Counted from the first letter of the stretch, positions 53,620 through 63,499 are shown. The stretch is 64,000 nt of DNA from Victivallis sp. Marseille-Q1083 (GCF_903645315.1 NZ_CAHJXL010000001.1:2346001-2410000), one strand, 5' to 3'. Notes: generated from the sequence alone by a model not told the origin. A program made the numbers and translations.

Positions 53620-56600
53620 TTACTGTTTGGTGATTTTGACCATAACCGTCGCGCCGTTGATATCCAGGGCGGTGCCCTGCAGACCGGGGGTCCGGGTCAA
53701 TTGCACCGCCTGCGTTTCGGTTTTGATGTAAGCGGCGAAGTCGACCGGCGCCCGTTCGAATTCCGGCAGCTCGAAATCGTATTCGACCGCGATGCGGTCG
53801 GCCACCGCCAGATTCAGCTCTTTGCGCAGATTCTGGATCCGGCTGACCAGCTCGCGGGCGAATCCTTCGGCTTCCAGTTCCGGCGTCAGTTTGGTTTCCA
53901 GCGCGATGGTGATGCCGTCGCCGGTTGCTACCGTCAGGCCGGGTTTTTCCTCGCGCTGAATGACCAGATCGTCACCGGTCAGCAGTACGACCGTGCCGTC
54001 CGGCAGCGGCAGCTCGTACAATTTGCCGCGCAGGATTTCACCGATTTGCGACGAAGTCAGCGCCGTGATGGCGGCGGCGGCCGCTTTCATATTCTTGCCC
54101 AGCCGGGCGCCGAGCACTTTGAAATTGGCTTTGGCCGAGCGGTGCACCAGTTGTTCTTCATCGTCGCCCAGTTCGATTTTCTTGACGTTGAGCTCCTCGG
54201 CGATGATGCCGGTGGTTCCGGCCAGCATGCGCCGGATGGCCGGATCGGCGACGACGATGACGGCGCGCGCCAACGGCTGGCGAACCTTCAAATTGCTCTG
54301 CGTCCGCAGGTAGCGGCCAAGCGAGACGGCGGTCATCGTACTGCGCATCTGCTGCTCCAGTTCGACATCCCGCCGCTCGAGGGCAGCGGTCGGAAAATCG
54401 CACAGGTGCACCGATTCCGGCATCGACTCGGTCCGCAAATTCCGGTACATCGCTTCGGTGGTGAGCGGAATAAACGGCGCCGCCACTTTGGCGAAGGTGA
54501 CCAGCACATGATGCAGAGTCGCGTAGGCTTCCTGCTTGTCCGCATCGTTCTGGCTCTTCCAGAAACGGCGGCGGCTACGGCGGATATACCAGTTGGTCAG
54601 GTCGTCGACAAATTGGCTGAAACGGTTGGCGGCTTTCTGCAAATTGTAGTGATCCAGTTCGTGCCCGATCTCCTCGACCATCTGCGAAAGAGAACTTAAT
54701 ATCCAGCGGTCGAGCACGTTGGACGGCTGCAGCGGCGGCGCGGCGTCGGCGTTCGGCGCGTAGTGGTCGACATTGGCGTAGGTGACGAAGAAACTGTAGG
54801 CGTTCCACATCGGAATCATCACGCCGCGCAGCACTTCCCGGATGCCGCTCTCGGAAAATTTGAGGTCTTCGGCCCGGACCACCTGGCTCCCGAGCATGAA
54901 CAGCCGCAGGGCGTCGGCGCCGTACTGGTTGACGACCTCCATCGGGTCCGGATAATTTTTCTTGCGCTTCGACATTTTCTGGCCGTCTTCCGCCAGGATC
55001 AGGCCGTTGACGACGACATTTTCAAACGGCGGCTGATTGAACAGTGCCGCGCCGAGCACCACCAGCGTATAAAACCAGCCGCGGGTCTGGTCCAATCCCT
55101 CGGCGATGAAATCGGCCGGGTAATTGGCTTCGAACCGCTCCTTATTCTCGAACGGATAATGATTCTGGGCATACGGCATCGAACCGCTTTCAAACCAGCA
55201 GTCCAGCACCTCCGGTACCCGGGTCAGCGGCGATTTGCCGCTCGGCGACGGAATTTCCAACCGGTCGACGAAATGCTTGTGCAGATCGGTGATTTTCCGG
55301 CCGGTCAACCGTTCGAGCTCGGCCACCGAACCGACGCAGATCGCTTCGCCTTCGGCATTGCGCCAGATCGGCAGCGGCGTGCCCCAGTAACGGTTGCGGC
55401 TGATCGCCCAGTCGCGGGCATTTTCCAGCCATTTGCCGAAACGGCCGTCTTTGAGATGGGCCGGCACCCAGTTGATCTTCCGGTTGGCATTGATCATCTT
55501 TTCCTTGATCCGGTCGATCCGGACGAACCAGGTGGAGACCGCCCGGTAGATCAACGGCACGTCGTCCCGCCAGCAGTGCGGGTAATTGTGCCGGATGGTG
55601 CCGCGGTGCACCAGTTTGCCCTCGTCCTTGAGCCGGCGGATGATATCGTTGTCGACCGACTTGACCGGCCGGCCTTCGTAGTCGGGCACTTCGGCGGTGA
55701 AGCAGCATTGTTCGTCGACCGGACAGACTTCCGGCATCCGGTACTGTTTGCAGACCGCTGCGTCGTCTTCGCCGAAGCCCGGCGCGGTATGGACGATGCC
55801 GGTGCCGTCTTCCGTGCTGACGAAATCGCCGCACATCACCTTGAAAGCGCCCTGGTGTTCCAGCTCGGCAAAGTACGGGAACAACGGTTCATACCGCCGG
55901 AATTCCAGCGCCTTGCCTTTGAAGCGTTCGACGATGTTCGGCTGCTCTTTGTAGTAGGCCTTGACCCGCGCTTCCGCCATGATATAGAAGTCGCCGTCGT
56001 CCTCGATCCGGACATAATCGATGTCCGGACCGACGACCAGACCCATGTTGCTCGGCAGGGTCCACGGCGTCGTCGTCCAGGCCAGGAAATAGGTGTTGGC
56101 GTCGTCGGCGGCCTTGAAACGGATGGTGATTGCCGGGTCGCACACCTCGGCGTAGCCCTGGTTGGCCTCGAAATTGGACAGCGGCGTCGCGCAACGCGGA
56201 CAATACGGCAGGATTTTGTATCCCTCGTAGATCAGATCCTGATCCCACAGCGACTTGAATACCCACCAGATCGACTCCATGTAGTCGCGGTCCATCGTCC
56301 GGTAGCCGTTGCGGAAATCGACCCAGCGGCCCATCCGGGTGACGATCTTTTCCCATTCGGCGGTATACCGCAGCACGATCGACCGGCAGGCTTCGTTGAA
56401 TTTGTCGATCCCGTAATGTTCGATCTCTTTTTTGCTGCTCAAATGCAGCTCTTTTTCCATTTCATTTTCGACCGGCAGCCCGTGGCAGTCCCAGCCGAAG
56501 GTCCGCCGGGCGTATTTGCCGCGCATCGTCTGGTAACGCGGCACGACATCCTTGATGGTGCCGGCCAGCAGATGGCCGTAATGCGGCAGTCCGGTGGCGA

Positions 56601-56745
56601 ACGGCGGGCCGTCGTAAAAGACGAATTCCGGCGCGCCCCGGCGCTGTTCCAGCGATTTTTCAAAAATTTTCCGAGCTTGCCAAAATTCCAGAACTTCACA
56701 TTCCACGTCCGGAAAGTGAACTTGATTGCTGACTTCCTTAAACAT
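53620..56745 (-). CDS. ileS: Isoleucyl-tRNA synthetase
   Basis: A 1041-residue class I aminoacyl-tRNA synthetase charging tRNA-Ile. The HIGH motif is H55-Y-G-H58 in P-H-Y-G-H-L-L-A-G and the KMSKS loop is K-M-S-K-R near residue 590. A CP1 editing domain (about 190-390), an anticodon-binding domain and a long C-terminal region follow. The length and KMSKR are typical of the eukaryote-like IleS2 branch, which in other bacteria is often insensitive to mupirocin; whether that holds here is inference. No zinc-finger tail typical of E. coli IleS is seen. It overlaps the upstream membrane-protein gene at TAATG. Confidence 0.95.
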   Translation of the reverse strand: MFKEVSNQVHFPDVECEVLEFWQARKIFEKSLEQRRGAPEFVFYDGPPFATGLPHYGHLLAGTIKDVVPRYQTMRGKYARRTFGWDCHGLPVENEMEKELHLSSKKEIEHYGIDKFNEACRSIVLRYTAEWEKIVTRMGRWVDFRNGYRTMDRDYMESIWWVFKSLWDQDLIYEGYKILPYCPRCATPLSNFEANQGYAEVCDPAITIRFKAADDANTYFLAWTTTPWTLPSNMGLVVGPDIDYVRIEDDGDFYIMAEARVKAYYKEQPNIVERFKGKALEFRRYEPLFPYFAELEHQGAFKVMCGDFVSTEDGTGIVHTAPGFGEDDAAVCKQYRMPEVCPVDEQCCFTAEVPDYEGRPVKSVDNDIIRRLKDEGKLVHRGTIRHNYPHCWRDDVPLIYRAVSTWFVRIDRIKEKMINANRKINWVPAHLKDGRFGKWLENARDWAISRNRYWGTPLPIWRNAEGEAICVGSVAELERLTGRKITDLHKHFVDRLEIPSPSGKSPLTRVPEVLDCWFESGSMPYAQNHYPFENKERFEANYPADFIAEGLDQTRGWFYTLVVLGAALFNQPPFENVVVNGLILAEDGQKMSKRKKNYPDPMEVVNQYGADALRLFMLGSQVVRAEDLKFSESGIREVLRGVMIPMWNAYSFFVTYANVDHYAPNADAAPPLQPSNVLDRWILSSLSQMVEEIGHELDHYNLQKAANRFSQFVDDLTNWYIRRSRRRFWKSQNDADKQEAYATLHHVLVTFAKVAAPFIPLTTEAMYRNLRTESMPESVHLCDFPTAALERRDVELEQQMRSTMTAVSLGRYLRTQSNLKVRQPLARAVIVVADPAIRRMLAGTTGIIAEELNVKKIELGDDEEQLVHRSAKANFKVLGARLGKNMKAAAAAITALTSSQIGEILRGKLYELPLPDGTVVLLTGDDLVIQREEKPGLTVATGDGITIALETKLTPELEAEGFARELVSRIQNLRKELNLAVADRIAVEYDFELPEFERAPVDFAAYIKTETQAVQLTRTPGLQGTALDINGATVMVKITKQ

Positions 56746-57464
56746 TACTCTTCTTCCGTATGATTGGCGGCGTCCGGTTCGAACGACGCGATATTTTCGT
56801 ATTTCAGGCGGATGCGCTTGCCGGTATCGGAAACGACGAAGCCGGCCAGGGTATCCTGAATGTTGGTGACGGCATCCATCCGGTATTCCGTCCCGTCCTT
56901 CATCACCACCCGGAACGGTCCCTGGCGAATGCCTTCCGCGTCCGGCTCGAGGTTTTCGAAGAAATCGCGGTCGAACAGCACGTCGTCATACATCTCTTCG
57001 TCGAAACCGCCGCCGGCATTGGCGTCGTCGTTGCCGAGCGACGCTTCGACTTCGGCGGCGATCGCCTCCTCATCGACATCCTCGCCGCGCCGCTCCCGGC
57101 GGGCGACGTCGTTCTGCATCCGGATATTTTTCAACCGGGAGGTCAGGCCGTCCACCAGCGGATTTTCTTCTTCCTGCGCGGCGCGGGTCTGTTCATCGAT
57201 CTTTTCGATGTGTTCGATGTGCTTGGCCAGTTGAATCGGGTAATAATAAGGCATCACCAGTCCGAGCAGGAAATGCTTGGCCAGCGGATGGTTGGCCAGC
57301 TCGGCGACGGTGGCGGCGTAAAAACCGCTGGCCAGCCAGGCTGAAATCAGGATGAAATACAGAATGAGGAAAATAATGGAAATCCACCAGCATGACGTCA
57401 ACAACAGTTCAAGATATTCGGCCAGGCGCCCGAGGACCCCTTCTGCAAACTCTAAATGTCCCAT
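56745..57464 (-). CDS. Membrane-anchored protein of unknown function
   Basis: A 239-residue protein. Residues ~22-55 contain one or two membrane segments (C-W-W-I-S-I-I-F-L-I-L-Y-F-I-L-I). The rest is cytosolic: an acidic, coiled-coil-prone stretch (about 85-165), then a short beta-rich end (F-R-V-V-M-K-D-G-T-E-Y-R-M-D) that looks like an SH3- or Sm-like fold. No family was recognised. The stop overlaps the ileS start (TAATG), so ileS is translationally coupled to it. It may be a lineage-specific protein. Confidence 0.75.
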   Translation of the reverse strand: MGHLEFAEGVLGRLAEYLELLLTSCWWISIIFLILYFILISAWLASGFYAATVAELANHPLAKHFLLGLVMPYYYPIQLAKHIEHIEKIDEQTRAAQEEENPLVDGLTSRLKNIRMQNDVARRERRGEDVDEEAIAAEVEASLGNDDANAGGGFDEEMYDDVLFDRDFFENLEPDAEGIRQGPFRVVMKDGTEYRMDAVTNIQDTLAGFVVSDTGKRIRLKYENIASFEPDAANHTEEE

Positions 57465-57643
57465 ATTGTTATCCCATCCGTTTTCAACTTGTAATCATTA
57501 TCTCAAGATGATACTATAAAGCCGTTTCGGTCGTTTTTCGAGCCGAAAAATCATCTTTCCCGCCGCTTTTTTGCAAAATCGGCCCGGGTCGGCCTGGAAA
57601 CTGCGGCGGCGGGAGGCCGGAATGCCCCTTGGACGGCCTTGTT

Positions 57644-59818
57644 TCAAGGCGACCGGGGAGGGCGGCGCGGCGGCAGGTAATATTCCAGATCGGGCGCCGG
57701 CGGCGGCGCGGCGTCGTAGGCCTGGAAGCAAGCCAGATAGGCGTTGTCATTGTTCGGCGCCAGCAGGTAGGACTGGAAAGCCAGCCGTTGCGCCGTCGCC
57801 GGATTGCCGGCGCGCCGGTAGTTGTTGGCCAGTTCGGCCAGTTCGTCGGACCGGCGGGCGGCGCCCGGCGGAATGAATTTGAACAATTTGAAATATCGTT
57901 TCAGGCTCTGCAGTTCCGGCGGCAGCTCCAATTCGACGAAGTGCTTCAAATATTTCGGCTCCGCCTCCATCATCGCCGCAGTGGAGGCCGGGTTGATCCG
58001 AAGCGAACCGGACATGTAGCGATAGGAGTAGATATGCGGATCCTCCAGCGCCATGCCGGTGGCGAAAATCATCAGCGACACCTGATGGTCCGCACAAAAT
58101 GCGGCAAACTGCGCCTCCGGCGCGTTGAACAGCAGCTCGATGTAATCTTTGATATTGCCGCGGACTGTCTCCAGCTCGAATTTCGGCTGCACGATAATCC
58201 GGGCGCCGCAGTAACCTTTCAACAGCGAGCTGACATCCAGATTGGCCAGAATCACTTGATTCCGGCAGTCGAAGCGGCGTAAATAGGAGATCAGTTGACA
58301 CAGTTCGCCGATGTCCGGCGGATATTGCCGGCGGCCGCTGAAGCTGGCCGCCCCCTCCCAGTACAGCCCGGCGAGAACGGCGAGAATCAGCAGCGCCCGG
58401 CTCCAATGGCGCCGCAGCGTTCGCCAGGCGGCCAGCAGCAGAAACGGCAATGCCGCCGAAAGGAACAACGCGGCGAAGACGTGGAAGCGGACGAAGAAGA
58501 TGAAGAACAGAAAAGTGACGACGGCCAGCAGCGCCAACGGCAGAAATTGCGGCGCCACCCGGCGCAGTTGGCGGCGGCCGCGCCGCCAGCCGGCGAGGAG
58601 GATGGTCAGCAGGACGCCGCCGAACAGGATGCCGGGGAAAAAGGTCCGGACGATACTCCAGGTCGCCGAATGCAGTTCCGGGGTCCACAGAAAACGCTGG
58701 TCGAAATTGAGCAGCGCCGGATCAGCCGGTTTGACGTTGTGGAATTTGAGTTTGGCCCAGGCCAGGTCCTGGAAATGGCGGTAACTGCCGCCGAATTCGG
58801 AGTGCTGCGACAGCCCGTACCAGATGGCGACGGTTGCCGCTACCGCCAACAGGATTGCCGCGGCCCGCCGCCGGTAGCCGCCGGGCCGCCACGGCAGCAG
58901 GTTGGCCAGAATCGCCACCGGATAAATGCCGAGTATCACCGGCGACAGCAGGAAACCGTGGGCGATGTTGTACGGCATGAACAACGCGGCGTTGACCATG
59001 CCGATTTCCGACACCAGCAGCATATTGCGCCGCCGAGCACTCGGAATGCCGCCGAGGAGGAGGCGCGCCACTTCGGCGACGCCCCACAAGCCGAGCAGGA
59101 ATTGGCCGGCATCCCACAATGATACCGCCAGAAAAGCGAGGATCGCCGCCAGGATCGGATAACCGGAACGTTGCCGCCGGCTGCCGGCGGCCATCACCGC
59201 GAACCAGCCGACGATGACCGGCATTGCAAACGGTCCCTGCAGCAGGTCCTGGCCGGTGTAGCGGGCGACTGCCGCCGGCGCGACAATGTTGACCAGGGCG
59301 CCGGTCAGCGCCCAGGGCCAGGGACAGCGGCAGGCCAGCAGCCACAAAAAAATCAGACCGGGAATCAGCGCGATCCAGCCGAGCAGGCAGCAGCGCATGA
59401 AGGCGGTTTCCGCCGGATTGTCTTCAAAGGCGGTCTCCGCCGGCGGCGGATTGCCGGCCAGCCAGCGGCGCAGTTTGACTGCGTAGCCGAGCGTATATTC
59501 CAGCCCCAGCGACATCTGTTCTGAAACCTGGTAGCGTTCGGCGCCGACCAGTTGCGGATCGTAACCGGCGATCGGTTTGCCGTCGGCAACCTGATTGATG
59601 TAGGAATACATGATGGCGCTTTCGACCAGAAACGGCGTCGCCAGGCCGCCGGCCGCCCGGTTCAGTTTGGCCATATCCTGCCGGGCGATCAGGCCGCGAA
59701 AGCAGAAGGTCGCCGCAAAGCAGAACAGAAAAAGCAGCGCGGTGAACCCGAAACGCCAGCGCCGGCATGGAGAACGAAAAATTTGAAGCATGATCTTATT
59801 CCCTGCCGGCATGTTCAA
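57644..59818 (-). CDS. Polytopic membrane protein resembling GT-C glycosyltransferases
   Basis: A 724-residue protein with about 11-13 hydrophobic segments from residue ~22 to ~460 and a C-terminal soluble part. The first loop is acidic and contains E-x-Y-S-Y-I-N-Q. This layout, many helices plus a large external loop and C-terminal domain, resembles GT-C enzymes that use polyprenyl-phosphate sugars, but no diagnostic motif could be assigned, so the call is tentative. The start overlaps the rpoN stop (ATGA), so it is translated with rpoN. A second ATG at residue 10 is possible. Confidence 0.55.
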   Translation of the reverse strand: MNMPAGNKIMLQIFRSPCRRWRFGFTALLFLFCFAATFCFRGLIARQDMAKLNRAAGGLATPFLVESAIMYSYINQVADGKPIAGYDPQLVGAERYQVSEQMSLGLEYTLGYAVKLRRWLAGNPPPAETAFEDNPAETAFMRCCLLGWIALIPGLIFLWLLACRCPWPWALTGALVNIVAPAAVARYTGQDLLQGPFAMPVIVGWFAVMAAGSRRQRSGYPILAAILAFLAVSLWDAGQFLLGLWGVAEVARLLLGGIPSARRRNMLLVSEIGMVNAALFMPYNIAHGFLLSPVILGIYPVAILANLLPWRPGGYRRRAAAILLAVAATVAIWYGLSQHSEFGGSYRHFQDLAWAKLKFHNVKPADPALLNFDQRFLWTPELHSATWSIVRTFFPGILFGGVLLTILLAGWRRGRRQLRRVAPQFLPLALLAVVTFLFFIFFVRFHVFAALFLSAALPFLLLAAWRTLRRHWSRALLILAVLAGLYWEGAASFSGRRQYPPDIGELCQLISYLRRFDCRNQVILANLDVSSLLKGYCGARIIVQPKFELETVRGNIKDYIELLFNAPEAQFAAFCADHQVSLMIFATGMALEDPHIYSYRYMSGSLRINPASTAAMMEAEPKYLKHFVELELPPELQSLKRYFKLFKFIPPGAARRSDELAELANNYRRAGNPATAQRLAFQSYLLAPNNDNAYLACFQAYDAAPPPAPDLEYYLPPRRPPRSP

Positions 59819-61260
59819 TGCTGCCGGCGCAGATGCGTCGGCAGGATGCCGAGTTCTTCGCGATATTTGGCGACGGTGCGGCGGGCGACGTTGACGCCGG
59901 CGGCTTTGAGCTGCTGGGACAGTTTGTCGTCGCTCAACGGTTTTTCCGGATTTTCCGCCTCGACCAGCGCGCGGATTTTTTCCTTGATGCTCCGGGAGGA
60001 GACATCCTCGCCTTCCGCGTTGCGGTAGCCGCCGGAAAAGAAGAATTTGAACTCGAAGATGCCGTAAGGCGTCTTCAGATATTTGTTGGCGATCGCCCGG
60101 GAAATGGTCGTCTCATGCAAATCAAGTCGGTCGGCGACCTGCTGCATGGTCAACGGCCGCAGGCAGTCGATGCCGCGGGTGAAGAAATCGTGCTGTTCGA
60201 CCGCCAGCGTTTCGGCGATCCGCCGCAACGTGCTCTGGCGGTGCTCCAGATTTTTCAGCAGGTTCTGGGCCGACAGCAGCTTTTCTTTCAGATACGCCCG
60301 GGTTTCCGGCGGCGTTTCCGGATTCTCCAGCATCTCCAGATAGGTTTTGGAAAATCGCAGTTTCGGCAGGTAGTAATCGTGCCCGTGCACCACCGGCTTG
60401 CCGTGTTCCAGGGCGATTTCCAGCTCCGGCACGACGAACACCGGATAATCGGGCGCCAGCGCCTGGCCCGGATGCGGGTCCAGCTCCTTGAGAATTTCCA
60501 GCAATGCCTTCAATTCATCCAGCGAAATGTTCATCGCTTTGGCGGTTTGCGGCAGTTTGTTGCGGGCGATGTCGTCCAGATGGTGTTCGATCAGCGTGTC
60601 CAGCCGCGGATTGTCGATATGGCGCCGGCGCAACTGCAGTTGCAGGCATTCGGCCAGCGTGCGGGCGCCGATGCCGGGCGGATCAAAACTCTGCAGGAGT
60701 TCGATCGCCCGGTCGACGGTGGCGAGATCGCAGCCGGCGGCCATCGCAATGTCGGCCGGATGAGTGACCAGATAACCGTTGTCGTCGACGCTGCCGATCG
60801 CCAGCTCCGCCGCCCGCAGCAGCGGACCGGAGGCGTCGCTCAGATGGAGCTGCTCCAGCAATTGATCCTGCAGCGACGGCTGCTCGACGAGCGAATTGAG
60901 CCAGTAATCGTGCTGCTGCTGTTCTTGCTCCCGGTCGTGATTGACGCTGTCGTAGGTCGGCAGTTCATCCTTCCACTCTTCCGCCAGCTGGGTGCCGGAG
61001 AAATCATCATCTCCTTCGCCGGCCTGCCGGTCGGCGTGACGGATGTCCGCCTCGGTGGCCACCGACAGAGGATCGCCGGAGAGTTCTTCGATCGGATTTT
61101 TTTCCGCTTCGACCAGCGGATTCTGTTCCAGTTCGTTTGCCACCAGTTCCTGCAGTTCCAGCATCGGGGCGATCAGAAATTCCAGCGACTGCATCTGTTG
61201 CGGGGACAGCGTCTGTTCCTGACGCAAAGACTGTTGTTGGGTCAACTGATTGCCGGCCAT
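59815..61260 (-). CDS. rpoN: RNA polymerase sigma-54 factor
   Basis: A 481-residue sigma-54. Region I is Gln- and Leu-rich (L-T-Q-Q-Q-S-L, T-L-S-P-Q-Q-M-Q-S-L-E-F-L), an acidic region II follows (about 60-110), then the core-binding region and the RpoN box A-R-R-T-V-A-K-Y-R-E near residue 460. It directs RNA polymerase to -24/-12 promoters and needs an AAA+ activator. The ATG at 61260 (AGGA upstream) is chosen over the in-frame start at 61299, which adds 13 residues. Sigma-54 often serves nitrogen, flagellar or surface-polysaccharide genes; no activator gene is in the window. Confidence 0.95.
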   Translation of the reverse strand: MAGNQLTQQQSLRQEQTLSPQQMQSLEFLIAPMLELQELVANELEQNPLVEAEKNPIEELSGDPLSVATEADIRHADRQAGEGDDDFSGTQLAEEWKDELPTYDSVNHDREQEQQQHDYWLNSLVEQPSLQDQLLEQLHLSDASGPLLRAAELAIGSVDDNGYLVTHPADIAMAAGCDLATVDRAIELLQSFDPPGIGARTLAECLQLQLRRRHIDNPRLDTLIEHHLDDIARNKLPQTAKAMNISLDELKALLEILKELDPHPGQALAPDYPVFVVPELEIALEHGKPVVHGHDYYLPKLRFSKTYLEMLENPETPPETRAYLKEKLLSAQNLLKNLEHRQSTLRRIAETLAVEQHDFFTRGIDCLRPLTMQQVADRLDLHETTISRAIANKYLKTPYGIFEFKFFFSGGYRNAEGEDVSSRSIKEKIRALVEAENPEKPLSDDKLSQQLKAAGVNVARRTVAKYREELGILPTHLRRQH

Positions 61261-61422
61261 AAAAAATCCTGTTATTCTGCCGCGTTGCGCGGAATCCATG
61301 GTTTATTCTCAAAAACGGGTTGCAATTTACCCTTTTAGAATTTAAATTTGAATGAGTTTTTTTCCAGTCATAAAGCTGGATTTTGAGAAAAATAATATCG
61401 AAAGCCAATTTCACCGAAGACT

Positions 61423-62328
61423 ATGAGCGAATCCTCGAATACGGCGGCGATCACCGCATTGGGCAGCGGCAGCCGCGGCAACGCTTTTGTCGTTCAGTAC
61501 GGCAAAACCGCGATCATGATCGACGGCGGCTTCTCCGCCAGGGAGCTGCTGCGCCGTCTGGAACTTCTCGGCATCGACCCGGCCATCATCCGGGCGATGC
61601 TGCTGACCCACGATCACGATGACCATGTGCGCGGCTGCCGGGTGTTTTGCGACAAACTGAACATCCCGCTGTGCGTGTCCGGCCGGACGGCGGAATACCT
61701 GCGGCCGCGCCGCAAACTGCCGGAAAAGGTGCTGGAATTCGCTCCCGGAGAGACATTCAAGCTCGACGCCTTTCAGGTGCTGCCGTTTCAGGTGCGGCAC
61801 GATGCCATCGATCCGGTCGGTTTCCGGCTGCATTGCGGCGGTTTTCACATCGGCATCGCCACCGACATCGGCCTTTTGACGCTCCTGGCGCAACAGCGGC
61901 TCCACGATTGCGATGCGTTGGTGCTGGAAAGCAACTATGACCAGCAGATGCTGCTCAATTCCCAGCGCAGCATCAGCTTGAAACGCCGGATCATGGGGCG
62001 CAACGGCCATATGAACAATGTCGACGCGGTGGCGGCGCTGGAACAATTGCTGACCCATCGGACCAAGGTGCTGTTTCTCACCCACGTCAGCAGCGAATGC
62101 AACCGTTATTCGCTGGTACGCGAGCTGGGCGCCGCCAAACTCCGGGAATTGTGCCGGGAGGATATTCACTTTTCGGTGATCGAACAGGATACGCCGCAGC
62201 CGCCGGTGACGCTTGCCGCCGCCGTTCCGGAGAAAAAGCCCGGGAAAAGAACGCCGCCGGTGACCGTTGTTCGGGATCCCGTGCAACTGGATTTGTTCGA
62301 CCCTCCGGCCGTACGGGTGGCCAAGTGA
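61423..62328 (+). CDS. YycJ/WalJ-like metallo-beta-lactamase-fold hydrolase
   Basis: A 301-residue cytosolic metal hydrolase. The MBL signature T-H-D-H-D-D-H is at residues ~66-72, preceded by I-D-G-G-F-S near 35 and followed by a later metal Asp in I-G-I-A-T-D-I-G (~148) and a final His in L-T-H-V-S-S-E-C (~225). It matches the YycJ/WalJ branch, which in Firmicutes is linked to cell-wall control and in biochemistry to 5'-3' exonuclease activity. A ~50-residue Pro-rich tail ends in D-L-F-D-P-P. GTGA overlap joins it to the pseudokinase gene, so the two are co-translated. Confidence 0.88.
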   Translation: MSESSNTAAITALGSGSRGNAFVVQYGKTAIMIDGGFSARELLRRLELLGIDPAIIRAMLLTHDHDDHVRGCRVFCDKLNIPLCVSGRTAEYLRPRRKLPEKVLEFAPGETFKLDAFQVLPFQVRHDAIDPVGFRLHCGGFHIGIATDIGLLTLLAQQRLHDCDALVLESNYDQQMLLNSQRSISLKRRIMGRNGHMNNVDAVAALEQLLTHRTKVLFLTHVSSECNRYSLVRELGAAKLRELCREDIHFSVIEQDTPQPPVTLAAAVPEKKPGKRTPPVTVVRDPVQLDLFDPPAVRVAK

Positions 62329-63347
62329 TCGACGAGCGTCTGCTGCAGGTGCCGCCGTTGAAAATGGATTGCCCGAATTGCCGGCAGCGGCTGGATTTGT
62401 CGGATTTGCCGCCGGAGGCCGTGGTGCGCTGTCCGAATTGCCGGCAGCGTTTGACGGTGCCGCGCCAATTTGCCGTCTACCAGCTTTTTGAATTGCTTCA
62501 GCAAAGTGACCGGGCCTCCGTTTATCAGGCTTATGATCCGGCTTTGGACCGGCCGCTGGCGATTAAGATTCTTCATCCCTACAAAGATCCGGCGCTGGTG
62601 GTGCTGCAGCGGGAGATCTTTTACTATGCCGGCCAGATTTCCGCCTGGTTGAATCAGCCGGCCGTCGCCCGGGTTTACAGCGTCGGCGAAGAAGCCGGCC
62701 TGCCGTTTCAGGTGATGGAGCTGTTGACCGCCCGGACGCTTGCCGAGCTCGGCCGGCAGGGAAGCCGTTATGATCTGGAATTGCTGCTGCGCAACCTGGT
62801 CAGTTTGGCCGACGCGCTGGGGGCGGCCGCCGTTTCCGGCGTCGGACACCATGAATTGTGGCCGGGAAATTTGTTGCTGGATGCGGATGGTCTGGTGCGT
62901 ATCCTCAATTTCCGGCCGCCGCCGGACCCGCTGGCCGAACCGGTCATTCCATCGGAAAGCTGTCCGTTCATCCGCTATTTGAGCCCGGAGCGCCTGACCA
63001 TCGGCGAAGAGAGTGTCGCTTCCGATGTTTACAGCCTGGGGGTGATTGCCTATGAATTGCTCAGCGGGGTTCATCCGTTCGAATTGTGCGATCTCGGTGA
63101 AATGATCGACAGCCAGTACCGGAATTCCTTTGTGTCGCTGGCCCGCCGCGAGCCGTCGCTGGATGCGGCGACGGCGGATTTGATCGACCGGATGATCAAT
63201 GGCGAGGTCGGCGGCCGGCCGGAATATCCGGAAATTCAGGTCACTTTTCAAACTGCCCTGGAGCGGGTGATCGAAGCGCGCAATGCGACTGGTTTGTTCG
63301 CCCGGTTGCGGAAATACCTGCCGAGCCTGGAAACGACCGGCTCGTAA
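62325..63347 (+). CDS. Zinc-ribbon protein with a degenerate Ser/Thr kinase domain (probable pseudokinase)
   Basis: A 340-residue protein starting at GTG 62325, overlapping the previous stop. Residues 16-39 hold two C-x2-C knuckles (C16, C19, C36, C39). Residues ~52-310 follow the protein-kinase fold: the beta-3 Lys is K81 (L-A-I-K-I-L), but the glycine loop is replaced by L-L-Q-Q-S-D-R, the HRDLKPxN motif reads H175-H-E-L-W-P-G-N182, and DFG reads N195-F-R. The C-lobe S-P-E-R-L and S-D-V-Y-S-L-G-V-I remain. Loss of the catalytic Asp, Lys and metal Asp suggests a scaffold or nucleotide sensor, not an enzyme. Function with the MBL partner is unknown. Confidence 0.83.
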   Translation: MIDERLLQVPPLKMDCPNCRQRLDLSDLPPEAVVRCPNCRQRLTVPRQFAVYQLFELLQQSDRASVYQAYDPALDRPLAIKILHPYKDPALVVLQREIFYYAGQISAWLNQPAVARVYSVGEEAGLPFQVMELLTARTLAELGRQGSRYDLELLLRNLVSLADALGAAAVSGVGHHELWPGNLLLDADGLVRILNFRPPPDPLAEPVIPSESCPFIRYLSPERLTIGEESVASDVYSLGVIAYELLSGVHPFELCDLGEMIDSQYRNSFVSLARREPSLDAATADLIDRMINGEVGGRPEYPEIQVTFQTALERVIEARNATGLFARLRKYLPSLETTGS

Positions 63348-63429
63348 TACCTTTTCCGTTATTCTCTTTCAAAACAGAGTTTGAACCGCAGTTCGGCGCG
63401 GTCGAACGTCCGGCCTGCGGTCCGCCTGT

Positions 63430-63454
63430 ACCCGGCGGGCGGATTCCGCCGGGT
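63430..63454 (+). terminator. Hairpin after the pseudokinase gene
   Basis: ACCCGGCGG and CCGCCGGGT form a 9-bp stem with a 7-base loop. No T-run follows, so it may act as a weak terminator or RNA-stabilising stem. Confidence 0.4.
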
Positions 63455-63499
63455 GCTCCGTTCCTGCCGGGTATTGTTCCGGATCGGCAGATAAAAAAA

